A stretch of 64,000 bases of DNA from Nitrospira sp. (GTDB taxonomy: Bacteria > Nitrospirota > Nitrospiria > Nitrospirales > Nitrospiraceae), in assembly GCA_029194535.1 (NCBI GenBank), contig JARFXR010000001.1:310001-374000 (forward strand). Reading direction: 5' to 3'. The translations under genes were made by a program, and so were the position numbers. The notes below the pieces were generated by a model. It was given only the letters and a program-made list of their open reading frames with translations. It was not told the DNA's origin and did no database searches. Positions within the stretch are counted from its first letter, which is position 1; each line of letters begins with the position of its first letter. Below are positions 43,892 to 52,845 of the stretch, one piece after another.

Positions 43892-43924
43892 ACGGGATGA
43901 GCGTTCCACCGGGCAACTCATTGC

Positions 43925-45577
43925 ATGTCGCCCGATAACATGCATTCGCGGCAGTGCCGCGGCCGGATGGTCTGTTCAACGCTGGGCGCCCTCATTCTAC
44001 TGCTGACCTGCGCACAGGTTCAGGCCGCTCCGCCGATTTTCGAGAACCTCGGAACACTGCATCATCCGATCTCCACCACATCGGAATCGGCTCAGCGGTA
44101 CTTCGATCAAGGGCTGCGGCTGGTCTATGCGTTCAACCATGAGGAGGCGATCCGGTCGTTCGAAGAGGCGACCAAACAGGATCCACGGGCGGCCATGCCC
44201 TATTGGGGCGTCGCGCTGGCGCTGGGGCCCAATATTAATGCCGGCATGGCCAAGGACCACGAACGGCGCGCGGTCGAAGCTGTCAGACAAGCACGGAGTC
44301 GGATGGACCAGGCCGGCGAACGGGAGCGCGCCTATATCGACGCCCTGACCAAACGGTACGGCGCCACGAAAGGAGCCGGACGGGGCTTGTTCGCCAAGGC
44401 CTATGCCGATGCGATGAGGCTTGTCTGGCGGCGCTATCAGGACGACCCCGACGCGGGTGTCCTGTTCGCCGAGGCCTTGATGAATCTCCGGCCGTGGGAT
44501 TTGTGGACCGCGGACGGCAAGCCCAAGCCCGGTACGGAAGAGATCATCGCGACGCTCGAGGCGGTGCTGGCGCAGCATCCCGACCATCCTGGCGCCTGCC
44601 ACTATTACATTCATGCCGTCGAAGCCTCCTCGCAGCCTGAGCGGGCGCTGGCCTGCGCCGACCGATTGGCCGATCTCATGCCGGGCGCGGGCCACCTCGT
44701 CCACATGCCCGCCCATATTTATGCGAGAGTCGGAAAATATCACGAATCGGCCGAGCACAACGCCCAAGCCGCGCATGTCGACGAGACGTATCTCGCCGCA
44801 CATCACCTGGCCGGTGACTATGCCGATGGTTATTACAGCCACAATCTTCACTTCTTGTGGTCGTCGCTGTTGATGGAAGGCCGGAGTGCGGAAGCGGTCA
44901 AGATCTCCGGCTCGCTGTCGGCCACGATCAGCGAGGAGGAAGTCCGCAAGGATCGCTCGAAAGAACAATATTTGCCCTCCAAGCTCTTCGCTTGGATCCG
45001 GTTCGGACGCTGGGAGGATCTCCTCAAGGAGCCGCCTCCGCCTCGAGGGTTCCGCCTCATGGAAGGTGTCTGGCGGCTCGGACGCGGTTTGGCGCTCGCT
45101 GCGACCGGGAGGCTGCCCGGCGCAGCGGGGGAACACTATGCCTTGGCCGGGCTTACGAAGCAGATTCGACGGACGCGCCTGCCGCAGGAAAAGATTGAAC
45201 GGGATCAGCTCAAGATCGCCGAACGACTGCTCGCGGGCGATCTTGCGACCCGTCACGGACGTTACGACGAGGCGGTCCGTGCTCTCCAAGCGGCGGTCAA
45301 GCTTGAGGACGCCATGCAGTATTCCGAGCCGCCGCTCTGGCCTTTGTCGACTCGTCTGTATCTCGGCGCCGTTCTGCTGATGGCGCATCGTCCCGGCGAA
45401 GCCGAGCAGGTCTACCGAGCGGATTTGAAACGGTTCCCGGAAAACGGGTGGGCCCTGTTCGGACTGGGACAAAGTTTGAGGGCGCAGCAGCAGGACGAGG
45501 AGGCGGTGGATGTGGAACGTCGGTTCCAGGCTGCATGGAGTTATGCCGACGTGACCTTGACCGCCTCCCGATTTTGA
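43925..45577 (+). CDS. Exported TPR-repeat protein, 550 residues
   Basis: A signal peptide (MVCSTLGALILLLTCAQVQA after a basic N-region) is followed by a long TPR-like array. The opening HHPISTTSESAQRYFDQGLR and FNHEEAIRSFEEATKQDPRA are typical of a family of periplasmic TPR proteins often beside oxidoreductases. HPGACHYYIHAVEASSQPER and HMPAHIYARVGKYHESAEHN are histidine-rich helices that could bind a metal. Function is unknown; it is followed by an SLOG gene with 93 bp between. Confidence 0.8.
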   Translation: MSPDNMHSRQCRGRMVCSTLGALILLLTCAQVQAAPPIFENLGTLHHPISTTSESAQRYFDQGLRLVYAFNHEEAIRSFEEATKQDPRAAMPYWGVALALGPNINAGMAKDHERRAVEAVRQARSRMDQAGERERAYIDALTKRYGATKGAGRGLFAKAYADAMRLVWRRYQDDPDAGVLFAEALMNLRPWDLWTADGKPKPGTEEIIATLEAVLAQHPDHPGACHYYIHAVEASSQPERALACADRLADLMPGAGHLVHMPAHIYARVGKYHESAEHNAQAAHVDETYLAAHHLAGDYADGYYSHNLHFLWSSLLMEGRSAEAVKISGSLSATISEEEVRKDRSKEQYLPSKLFAWIRFGRWEDLLKEPPPPRGFRLMEGVWRLGRGLALAATGRLPGAAGEHYALAGLTKQIRRTRLPQEKIERDQLKIAERLLAGDLATRHGRYDEAVRALQAAVKLEDAMQYSEPPLWPLSTRLYLGAVLLMAHRPGEAEQVYRADLKRFPENGWALFGLGQSLRAQQQDEEAVDVERRFQAAWSYADVTLTASRF

Positions 45578-45670
45578 GCCTCGCCTCGGTATTTCTTTGG
45601 CGAACGAATCGGGGAACCGGCTACAATCGGCCCGGGCGGGATGGGCTGGTATGCGCGAAGGGGGCTTGGC

Positions 45671-46204
45671 GTGCGGTACATTGTTGGTGTCATGGGACCG
45701 GCCAAAGCGAGGAGAAAAGACATTGAGAACGCTCGGGCCCTGGGCGAATTGATTGCACGTCGTGAATGGGTTCTCCTCACGGGTGGTCGTGACGTCGGAG
45801 TGATGCACGCGGCGAATCAAGGAGCGAAAAAGGTGGCCAGGAGCTTGACCGTCGGGGTGCTGCCGTCGACACGGGATCGAGTTTCCAAATACGTCGATCT
45901 GGCCATCATCACTGAAATGGGCAGTGCGCGAAACAATATTTGCGTGCTGTCGTGTCAAGTCATTGTGGCCTGTGGACTCGGCGGATCAGGGACCGTGTCC
46001 GAAGTGGCCTTGGCCCTCAAAGCCGGCAAAGAGGTTGTGCTCCTTGGAGCCACGCCCGTCGAAGAAAAATTCTTTAAAAAGCTCGGGGGACGGCTCATCT
46101 CCAGTGCGCAGACTCCCGAAGATGCCATTGATGTAATCCTGAAACGGTTTGAACGACAGGATGGTCACGATTTGCGAGGACCTCAACCGTGGGGGCGGTT
46201 TTAA
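45671..46204 (+). CDS. SLOG/LOG-like nucleotide-binding protein (TIGR00725 type)
   Basis: A 177-residue Rossmann-like protein: YIVGVMGPAKARRKDIENAR, LLTGGRDVGVMHAANQGAKK and CGLGGSGTVSEVALALKAGK match the TIGR00725 branch of the LOG/SLOG superfamily. LOG enzymes release nucleobases from nucleotides using PGGxGTxxE; here it is LGGSGTVSE, so activity may differ. The GTG at 45671 is preferred because GGGGG lies six bases before it; an ATG at 45641 is possible. Confidence 0.8.
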   Translation: MRYIVGVMGPAKARRKDIENARALGELIARREWVLLTGGRDVGVMHAANQGAKKVARSLTVGVLPSTRDRVSKYVDLAIITEMGSARNNICVLSCQVIVACGLGGSGTVSEVALALKAGKEVVLLGATPVEEKFFKKLGGRLISSAQTPEDAIDVILKRFERQDGHDLRGPQPWGRF

Positions 46205-46285
46205 GGGTTGTTCCTGGATGAGGGCCGTGACGTTCGTGTAAGAACAGCTCGCGTGAACCGACGGAATCTGTAGGAGGACCCTATC

Positions 46286-46906
46286 ATGGTCGTATCACGA
46301 TGGGTTGCCGCTTTCTGCATAATCTTCACGGGAACAGAGCTCTTATATCCGGTGTCCGGGCAGGCGGCTGATCCACATCCTCCGTCCAAAGCCTACTTTG
46401 CCGGCGGGTGCTTCTGGTGCATGGAAGAGGCCTATGAGAAGGTTGACGGAGTCCTGGCGGTCATTTCCGGATTCATGGGGGGGACGGTGAAGGATCCGAG
46501 CTACGAGGACGTGTCGTCCGGCCGGACCGGCCACGCTGAATCAGTGGAAGTCCAGTATGATCCTGCAAAGGTTTCGTATAATCAGCTCCTGGACGCGTTT
46601 TGGAGGAACATCGATCCTGTCACGGCGAATGCGCAGTTTTGCGATCACGGAAGTCAGTACCGGGCGGCCATCTTCTATCGAAACGAAGAAGAGAAACGGG
46701 CGGCGGAGGATTCCAAGCGGGCGATCGAACAGTCGAAGCGATTCAAAGAGCCGATCGTGACTCAGATCGCGCAGGCAACGGAGTTCTATCCGGCGGAGGA
46801 GTACCACCAGGATTTTTACAGAAAGAATCCCATCCGGTACAAATTTTACAAGTCCACGTGTGGTCGTGTCCGGCGATTGGAAGCCTTGTGGGGTCCGTCG
46901 TCGTGA
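46286..46906 (+). CDS. msrA: Exported peptide methionine sulfoxide reductase A
   Basis: A 206-residue MsrA with an N-terminal signal peptide (through PVSGQA), unlike most cytoplasmic MsrA. The catalytic GCFWC sits at residues 41-45 (Cys42), with YEDVSSGRTGHAESV, FCDHGSQYRAAIFY and AEEYHQDFYRKN conserved. It repairs methionine-S-sulfoxide in periplasmic proteins, useful near nitrite-oxidising respiration. No MsrB or thioredoxin gene is adjacent, so the reductant is not visible. Confidence 0.92.
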   Translation: MVVSRWVAAFCIIFTGTELLYPVSGQAADPHPPSKAYFAGGCFWCMEEAYEKVDGVLAVISGFMGGTVKDPSYEDVSSGRTGHAESVEVQYDPAKVSYNQLLDAFWRNIDPVTANAQFCDHGSQYRAAIFYRNEEEKRAAEDSKRAIEQSKRFKEPIVTQIAQATEFYPAEEYHQDFYRKNPIRYKFYKSTCGRVRRLEALWGPSS

Positions 46907-46952
46907 ATCAGGGGAGGCGAGGGAGCGCCGGCAATAGGCTGAGAGGGGTGGG

Positions 46953-47279
46953 CTAGGCTTTGGCTTTCATCAGGATCGCCCGCAACCGTTCACGCTGAGC
47001 CGGTCGAATCCCCAGAAACTCCAGTCCGAATGTCCGGTCCTTGACCCAGCGCACGATGCTGTCGTCGATGCGGAGCGGCCAGGGCTGATCGTCTAGAAAG
47101 AGCGACAGTTTGAATACCATGCCGCACTGCACCTCCGTCATGGATGTGGCCTGGCAGCCTCCGGTGGAGATGTCCAGGATCGTCGCCTCTCCCTCGAACT
47201 CGTCTTCCCCGAAGAAGAACAGACGATGACTGACTTTGAGGCGTCGTCCGCGCCGATCCTGTCCTTCATTTCCGCTCAT
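46953..47279 (-). CDS. PilZ-domain protein (first)
   Basis: A 108-residue PilZ-type domain: RRGRRLKVSHRLFFFG followed by ATILDISTGGCQATSM and a C-terminal VRWVKDRTFGLEFLGIRPAQ. The DxSxxG motif for cyclic-di-GMP binding is present as DISTGG, and the N-terminal RRxxR-like motif as RRGRR. It is probably a c-di-GMP receptor for motility or adhesion. The 262-bp gap after it (47280-47541) shows no gene. Confidence 0.83.
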   Translation of the reverse strand: MSGNEGQDRRGRRLKVSHRLFFFGEDEFEGEATILDISTGGCQATSMTEVQCGMVFKLSLFLDDQPWPLRIDDSIVRWVKDRTFGLEFLGIRPAQRERLRAILMKAKA

Positions 47280-47541
47280 GTCTGCCGGCCGCCTTTCTCG
47301 CCCGAACGAGGTTCCGGTTCATCTACCCGCTGCTATCGAGCCTAGCCAATGAGTTCGCATAAAGCCTTCCCCAGGCGTGGTACCTCCGAGGAAGGACGAA
47401 ACGGCCTCTTTCAGCGCACTGTATCACAGGCGCCCCTGCAGCCTAGCGAAAACGGATAGCTGCCACCGGTCGGTCGAGGAACCTTGACCTTTTCGGTGGC
47501 CTTCTGCCAGAAGGGACGAAACCATCACCAGGAGGATCCCG

Positions 47542-48702
47542 GTGGGACGGACCGTCATCAATGAGCGATTGGCCCGACTCGGGCATTCTGAAATTCGGGC
47601 CATGACCCAGGCCTGCGCAAAGGCTGGGGGAGTGAATATGGCGCAGGGTGTCTGTGACACCCCGGTTCCTTCTGTCGTCATCCAGGCGGCGGAGCGGGCG
47701 ATGCGGAGCGGGAACAACATATATTCCCGCTTCGACGGGCTCGCCGAGCTGCGGCAGGCGATCGCCGACAAGTTGGCGAGGGACAACCGAGTTCAGTCTG
47801 ATGCCGAGATTGAGGTTACGGTCAGCGCGGGGGCGACCGGTGCGTTTCATTGCGCGTGCCTCGCCCTGTTCAACCCGAAGGACGAAGTCATCGTCTTCGA
47901 GCCGTATTACCAGTATCACTTGAGCGCGTTGCTCGCCGTGGAGGCGGTCCCTGTGGTCATCTCCATGCATCCGCCGGAATGGAGCCTTTCTCTCGAGGAC
48001 GTCGAGCGGGCCATCACGCCCCACACCAAGGCCATTCTCGTGAACTCACCGGGAAATCCATCGGGCAAGGTGTTCGACCGACGCGAACTCGAAGACATCG
48101 CCGCCCTTGCCTGCGAACACGACCTACTCGTCCTGACCGATGAGATTTATGAATACTTTCTGTACGACGGACAGGCGCACGTGAGTATGGCATCTTTACC
48201 GGGCATGGCCGACAGAACGATCACGATCGGCGGCTATTCGAAGACGTTCAGCATCACCGGTTGGCGCATCGGCTATGCTGTAGCGGCGCCTGAATGGTCG
48301 AAAACGATCGGCGCGATGAACGATCTGCTCTACGTGTGTGCGCCAACCCCGCTTCAAGTCGGCGTGGCGGCCGGGATCCGTGAACTGCCGCCTTCGTTTT
48401 ATGCTGAACTCGCGAAGGAATATCAGAGCAAGCGGGATCGATTTTGCAGGGCGCTGAGTCAGGCAGGCTTGCAGCCTTCCATACCGCAGGGGGCCTACTA
48501 CGTGTTGGCCGACGCATCACGGCTTCCGGGGACAAACGGAAAGGAGCGCGCCCTGCATGTGTTGGAGAAGGTCGGCGTAGCAGGAGTGCCGGGCGAGGCC
48601 TTTTTCTCCGCCCCGATGGGCGGTCGGTTCATCCGGTTCAGCTATGCCAAGACGGACACCGACCTTGAAGAAGCCTGCAGACGCTTGTCGGAGCTGGCAT
48701 GA
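47542..48702 (+). CDS. PLP-dependent aminotransferase, class I/II
   Basis: A 386-residue fold-type I aminotransferase. NPGNPSGK-type motif appears as NSPGNPSGKVFDR, the PLP lysine as GGYSKTFSITGWRIGY, and GAYYVLADASRL near the end. It resembles the methionine/kynurenine-type (YbdL-like) aminotransferases that use 2-oxo acids. The GTG at 47542 is backed by AGGAGG six bases upstream. The next gene overlaps it by four bases. Exact amino-acid specificity cannot be set from sequence. Confidence 0.88.
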   Translation: MGRTVINERLARLGHSEIRAMTQACAKAGGVNMAQGVCDTPVPSVVIQAAERAMRSGNNIYSRFDGLAELRQAIADKLARDNRVQSDAEIEVTVSAGATGAFHCACLALFNPKDEVIVFEPYYQYHLSALLAVEAVPVVISMHPPEWSLSLEDVERAITPHTKAILVNSPGNPSGKVFDRRELEDIAALACEHDLLVLTDEIYEYFLYDGQAHVSMASLPGMADRTITIGGYSKTFSITGWRIGYAVAAPEWSKTIGAMNDLLYVCAPTPLQVGVAAGIRELPPSFYAELAKEYQSKRDRFCRALSQAGLQPSIPQGAYYVLADASRLPGTNGKERALHVLEKVGVAGVPGEAFFSAPMGGRFIRFSYAKTDTDLEEACRRLSELA

Positions 48703-49214
48703 TCGTCATGCATACTTGCCGTGATCACAAGGCGATGATACAACCAACAATACGTATGCGATGGCCCATCGGTCGAACACTGCTCGCGTGCCTCCTGCTG
48801 TGGGGAGGTTTCGGATGCACCAAACCGGTGCTCAAGGAACAAGTCCCCGAGCCCGCGAGCGCCCCTTCTGATTCCTTCGAGGACCGCGGCGTCTTGGCCG
48901 GCGAATGGGAGTATGAGGAAGGCGCGGTCGTCACGCTGCGGCTCGATGAGCAGGGGAACGGCACTTATGCCTGGAAGGACGGACGGTTTACCACCATGGC
49001 CTTAAATGGACGGATCTGGGAAGGCCTGTGGTCGCAGCGCGAAAATGACCGGGAAGGCGGATTTCAAGTGGAGTTCTCGTCCGATTTCTCGGAAGGGGAG
49101 GGACGATGGTGGTACACGCGGATCGGCCAGGACCACAGTCCCTCACAGAAAGGAGGGACCTTCCATGTAACCAGAAAAAACGAGTCGGTCCCTCGCGGCG
49201 ATGTTCCTCGGTGA
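48699..49214 (+). CDS. Lipoprotein, unknown function
   Basis: A 171-residue lipoprotein with signal LLACLLLWGGFGC as lipobox; the start overlaps the aminotransferase stop (ATGA). The mature domain is small and beta-rich: LAGEWEYEEGAVVTLRLDEQ, GNGTYAWKDGRFTTMALNGR and GLWSQRENDREGGFQVEFS, suggesting a lipocalin-like or META-type barrel. No family is assigned. Confidence 0.7.
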   Translation: MIVMHTCRDHKAMIQPTIRMRWPIGRTLLACLLLWGGFGCTKPVLKEQVPEPASAPSDSFEDRGVLAGEWEYEEGAVVTLRLDEQGNGTYAWKDGRFTTMALNGRIWEGLWSQRENDREGGFQVEFSSDFSEGEGRWWYTRIGQDHSPSQKGGTFHVTRKNESVPRGDVPR

Positions 49215-49253
49215 TCCGTTCTTGTTGCAAATCCTCCGGTGGTGAAAGGATAA

Positions 49254-49580
49254 ATGCCAGTGATACAGAGGAAGTCACCGCGCTTCGCGGTTCAACTCCC
49301 TATTCGTTTCACCGACGACACCGCTGACGCCGGCGGGACGATCCTGAATATCTCTCACGACGGTTGCATGATCACGGCCGGACGAACACCGGACACGGCG
49401 ACGTATCTGCGTCTCGATATGCACCTTCGTGAAGGGGAGCCGCCGGTCAAGGTGAGTCTCGCGGCAGTTCGCTGGTCTTCGAAGAATCAATTCGGATTGG
49501 AATACATCAAAGTCGGTTCCGAGGAACGGGAACGGCTGAAACACTTCATGAACATGCTGGAGCAGTCGCCGGGGTTCTGA
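49254..49580 (+). CDS. PilZ-domain protein (second)
   Basis: A 108-residue PilZ domain: QRKSPRFAVQLPIRFTD with the RxxxR-like N motif (RKSPR), then GGTILNISHDGCMITAG as the DxSxxG-like motif in the form NISHDG, and AAVRWSSKNQFGLEYI. Asparagine replaces the motif aspartate, so c-di-GMP binding may be weak. It lies just before and convergent with the GspE/PilB-like ATPase gene, which fits a role in pilus or secretion control. Confidence 0.8.
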   Translation: MPVIQRKSPRFAVQLPIRFTDDTADAGGTILNISHDGCMITAGRTPDTATYLRLDMHLREGEPPVKVSLAAVRWSSKNQFGLEYIKVGSEERERLKHFMNMLEQSPGF

Positions 49581-49610
49581 CCGGTCCTCCCGCCACTCGG
49601 CCTGGTCGAA

Positions 49611-51374
49611 TCATTTCATCGCGACGGCTCGGACCTGCTTGAACGTCGTCAGGCCGCCGAGAGCCTTTCGAATCCCATCCTGCATCAGTGTGGTCATACC
49701 CGCCTGCATGGCCGCGCGCTGCATGTCCGAGGTTCTGGCTCGACCCTGAATCATGTTCTTCAACTCGTCGGAGTTGCAGAACATTTCGTGCAGCGGCACT
49801 CTCCCCTTGAATCCCGTGTGATGGCAGGATTCGCATCCCTGGTTCCTGTTCAACAGGAACGCCTCGTCATACGGGATGCCCAATCGTCCCCAGGCTTCCA
49901 CGCCGCAGGCAGCCACGAGTTCGTCGTATTCCTGCCGGGACGGATGGTACGACTGCTTGCAGGTCGCGCAGAGCCGCTTGCACAGGCGTTTGGCGATCAC
50001 GCACAGCATGGAGTCGGCAAAATTAAAGGAATCGCAACCCATGTCCAGCAGCCGCGACACGGTTTCGACGGCGCTGTTCGTGTGCAACGTGCTGAGCACC
50101 AAATGCCCGGTCAACGAGGCCTCGATCGCAACCTCGGCTGTCTCCTTGTCCCGCATCTCGCCGATCATGATGATGTCCGGATCTGCCCGGAGGAACGACC
50201 GCATCGCCGATGCAAACGTGAAGCCGATGCGCGGGTGGACCTGGACTTGCCGCAGCCCTTCCTGCGTGATTTCGATCGGGTCTTCGGCCGTCCAGATCTT
50301 GCGTTCATCCGTATTGAGATGCCGGAGTATGGCGTGCAGGGTGGTGGTCTTGCCGGACCCGGTCGGCCCGACACATAAAATGAGTCCGTGAGGCTTGTCG
50401 GCCAGTTCGAACAGGTTCGCCAGTTCACGGGGAGAAAATTCCATGGCTTCGAGCGGCAGCGGCTCTTTGGCGCTGAGAATGCGGAGGGCCACGTCCTCGT
50501 TGCCGCCCGCCGTGGGCAGCGTCGCCACCCGCAATTCAATCAGGCGATCGTCGCCGAGCTTGAAGCGGATCTTGCCGTCCTGTGGTTTCCGACGCTCCGC
50601 GATGTCGAGGCTGGCCATGATCTTCATGCGTGAAACCAACGCCCGTCGGTAGGCGGCTGGCACCCGCATGTAGGTGGAACATGTACCGTCGACGCGAAAG
50701 CGGACGACCGTCTCCTTGCGATCCGAATAGGGCTCGATGTGAATGTCGGAGGCTTCTTTACGGTAGGCCTCGACGATGATCTGATTGGCGAGCCGGACGA
50801 TCGCGGAATTGTTTTCGTCGATGGAATCGCTCTCTTCATCGGCTCCCCGCTCCGAACGGGCTTCTGACCGTAATTCTCCCAGGGTATCGCTGATCGATCC
50901 CATATCCCCGTCGCCGCTGGCCAGCTGGAGATAGCGCTCGATATCGCGCTGGAGACTGACCGAGAACCGGATGGTGAGGCCCGGGAACGCGCGACGAATG
51001 TCGTGGCCTTTTTCCAGGTCGTGGGGGTTGTCGATCAGTACATCGATGACCTGTTCATAGCGCCGGAAGGGGATCCAATGGTACTTCTTCAGGTAGTCGT
51101 AGCTGAGGTCCTTGAGCAGGCTCGGATCGGCGACGGATCGCTCATCGAACGACACGTACGGGCAGCCGAAAAACGTGCTGAGCGCTTTGCCGAGCTCGGT
51201 CTTTGGAACGCGATACTTATCCAGTAGGAGCGATTCCAACTCGGCGCTGCCTGCCAGGGCAGCCTGAAAGGCCTTGACCAAGTCCGCCTGGCGAATGAAC
51301 CCGTCGCTCACCAGAGAGTCGAACGCCTCAGGGTTGATGGGGGATCTGGCCGTCTTTTGCACAGTGGTACGCAC
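49611..51374 (-). CDS. GspE/PilB-type secretion/pilus assembly ATPase
   Basis: A 587-residue type II secretion or type IV pilus ATPase. The N-terminal MshEN-like domain covers the first 160 residues; the AAA-like core has Walker A in LCVGPTGSGKTTTLHAI and Walker B in DPDIIMIGEMRDKETAE, with the Asp box WTAEDPIEI. Zinc cysteines are in CKRLCATCKQSYHP and QGCESCHHTGFKGR. It drives filament assembly at the inner membrane. No companion gsp/pil genes are in the window, so it is a solitary copy. Confidence 0.9.
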   Translation of the reverse strand: MRTTVQKTARSPINPEAFDSLVSDGFIRQADLVKAFQAALAGSAELESLLLDKYRVPKTELGKALSTFFGCPYVSFDERSVADPSLLKDLSYDYLKKYHWIPFRRYEQVIDVLIDNPHDLEKGHDIRRAFPGLTIRFSVSLQRDIERYLQLASGDGDMGSISDTLGELRSEARSERGADEESDSIDENNSAIVRLANQIIVEAYRKEASDIHIEPYSDRKETVVRFRVDGTCSTYMRVPAAYRRALVSRMKIMASLDIAERRKPQDGKIRFKLGDDRLIELRVATLPTAGGNEDVALRILSAKEPLPLEAMEFSPRELANLFELADKPHGLILCVGPTGSGKTTTLHAILRHLNTDERKIWTAEDPIEITQEGLRQVQVHPRIGFTFASAMRSFLRADPDIIMIGEMRDKETAEVAIEASLTGHLVLSTLHTNSAVETVSRLLDMGCDSFNFADSMLCVIAKRLCKRLCATCKQSYHPSRQEYDELVAACGVEAWGRLGIPYDEAFLLNRNQGCESCHHTGFKGRVPLHEMFCNSDELKNMIQGRARTSDMQRAAMQAGMTTLMQDGIRKALGGLTTFKQVRAVAMK

Positions 51375-51484
51375 GTATCGATCGCTATGATTTTGTTATT
51401 GAGTTCGACCATTCCCAGTATAAAAGATTCCCGATGATCTACAAGGAATTTGCGAAGAGCCGACGAGGCGAGGCGGGCGGACCT

Positions 51485-51735
51485 TAGTGGAGCTTGCGCG
51501 CGGCGGACGGGTGGATGACCTCGAACAGCGCGGAGTAATCGAAATCCCGTAGACCTCTCGCCTAGGAAGATTCGGACTCCGTCGGCGGACTCAGACCAAA
51601 GATGCAGATCGGCCGCAAGGCGACCGAAGGGACGGAAATCCCTTGTAGGCCACGATGGAGAGGCCGTTGCGGCACAACCGTCCGGCAATGGCGCCTCCCA
51701 GCAAGCCCGTACCTGGGCGTGCGATCGCTTGGAGC
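51485..51735 (-). pseudogene. Remnant of a 3-hydroxyisobutyrate dehydrogenase-like gene
   Basis: Two minus-strand fragments with no complete gene between them. One frame, roughly 51733-51640, reads GTGLLGGAIAGRLCRNGLSI then VAYKG, the NAD(P)-binding GxGxxG start of beta-hydroxyacid dehydrogenases. A second fragment ending at the stop at 51485-51487 reads DYSALFEVIHPSAARKLH, matching the end of the same family. The roughly 250-residue middle is missing. This suggests a large internal deletion plus decay. Confidence 0.55.
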
Positions 51736-51739
51736 CGCG

Positions 51740-52537
51740 TCAGTTGGGTGTCTGCTTGCCGGCGCGAGCGACGTGGCTGCGCAAGAGAGGTCGAAGTTCA
51801 GGCTCGATCGTTCCTGCCAGAGCGAGCAAGCCGGTGAACCGAGGAACGGGCTGATTGAACGTCAGGGGATTGCGGTCGGCGTCTTCGACCATGCCGCCCG
51901 CCTCTTGGATCAGCAGCACGCCGGCCGCGAGGTCCCATTCGTTTTCCTTCTCGGCCGTGACCGCGGCTTGGGCTCGGTCGGTCGCGACGAGGGCCAGGGC
52001 ATAGGCGATGGAATGGAAGGAACTGGTTCGGATGCGTTCGCCCAATCCAGTGCAAGGACCTCCGCGAAACTCTCCCGGACTCACCATCACGAGCGGAGGA
52101 TCCGTCTTGGTCGACCTGGGGACCGGCTTGCCGTTGACCTGGAGGCCGCGGCCTCGAACGGCGGTGAAGAGCTCGTCGGTCGATGGATTGAAAATGACCG
52201 CCGCAAGGGGGTTACCTTTCTCGACCAGCGCGGCGGAGATGCAGAACTCCGGCAGTTTCTTGATGAAGGCCCTGGTTCCGTCGATGGGATCGACGATCCA
52301 GACGCGGGCGCGACCGAGTCGCGCCGGGTCGTCGGGAGATTCCTCCGACAGCCATCCGTCCTCGGGGAAGTGCTTCTGCTGCATCTCGTGAAGGATCCGA
52401 TTGACTTCGAGATCGGCGGTCGTCACCGGAGATCGATCGCTCTTGGTCTGCACGTCAAAACCGGTGCGCGCCAACTCGAGCGCTCGGGCACCGGCTTCGC
52501 GGACGGATTCGACCAGAAGGTGGAGTTCTCGATCCAT
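51740..52537 (-). CDS. CysQ/IMPase-like phosphatase
   Basis: A 265-residue inositol-monophosphatase superfamily enzyme. Metal ligands are in GWLSEESPDDPA, VWIVDPIDGTRAFIKKLPEF and ENEWDLAAGVLLIQEAGG. Members hydrolyse PAP (CysQ), inositol phosphates, fructose-1,6-bisphosphate or histidinol phosphate; the FIKKLPEF segment fits CysQ best. A lithium-sensitive, Mg-dependent activity is typical. The ATG at 52537 gives a normal length. Confidence 0.85.
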   Translation of the reverse strand: MDRELHLLVESVREAGARALELARTGFDVQTKSDRSPVTTADLEVNRILHEMQQKHFPEDGWLSEESPDDPARLGRARVWIVDPIDGTRAFIKKLPEFCISAALVEKGNPLAAVIFNPSTDELFTAVRGRGLQVNGKPVPRSTKTDPPLVMVSPGEFRGGPCTGLGERIRTSSFHSIAYALALVATDRAQAAVTAEKENEWDLAAGVLLIQEAGGMVEDADRNPLTFNQPVPRFTGLLALAGTIEPELRPLLRSHVARAGKQTPN

Positions 52538-52845
52538 GCACAAGATCCTCGACACCGTGCATCTCAGCCTATCAGGTCTCGAACTGCCGTCATAGGGGAA
52601 TGTCGCGGACCTCGCACTCGCAGGGTGCGCCCCTTGACCCACCGCCAAAACCTGCGTACAAGCAATCACGGGATGTGCCGTGAGTCTCCAAGCGATTGTT
52701 TCTAATCCATAGCTCCCGGTCGCGACGGGCGGAGAGGAGGCCGCGCGACCTCGGCATGGAGAGCGGGCGATGGACCAGCGGGCTATCCCAGCGATTCTGC
52801 CGCACAGGCGCGAGCGGCTTTATCCGACGGTTTGTCAGGTCACCC

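Noticed and set aside
43997-45958. 653-codon minus-strand frame opposite the TPR protein
   Set aside because: Shadow of the plus-strand gene, which has a signal peptide and clear TPRs; the minus frame has no domain.
47280-47541. Gap before the aminotransferase inspected for a riboswitch
   Set aside because: No recognisable SAM, PLP or amino-acid riboswitch core and no terminator-like hairpin with a U-run.
51308-51688. 126-codon minus-strand frame running from the pseudogene into the GspE/PilB gene
   Set aside because: It crosses the two pseudogene fragments in a different frame and overlaps the start of a well-supported gene.
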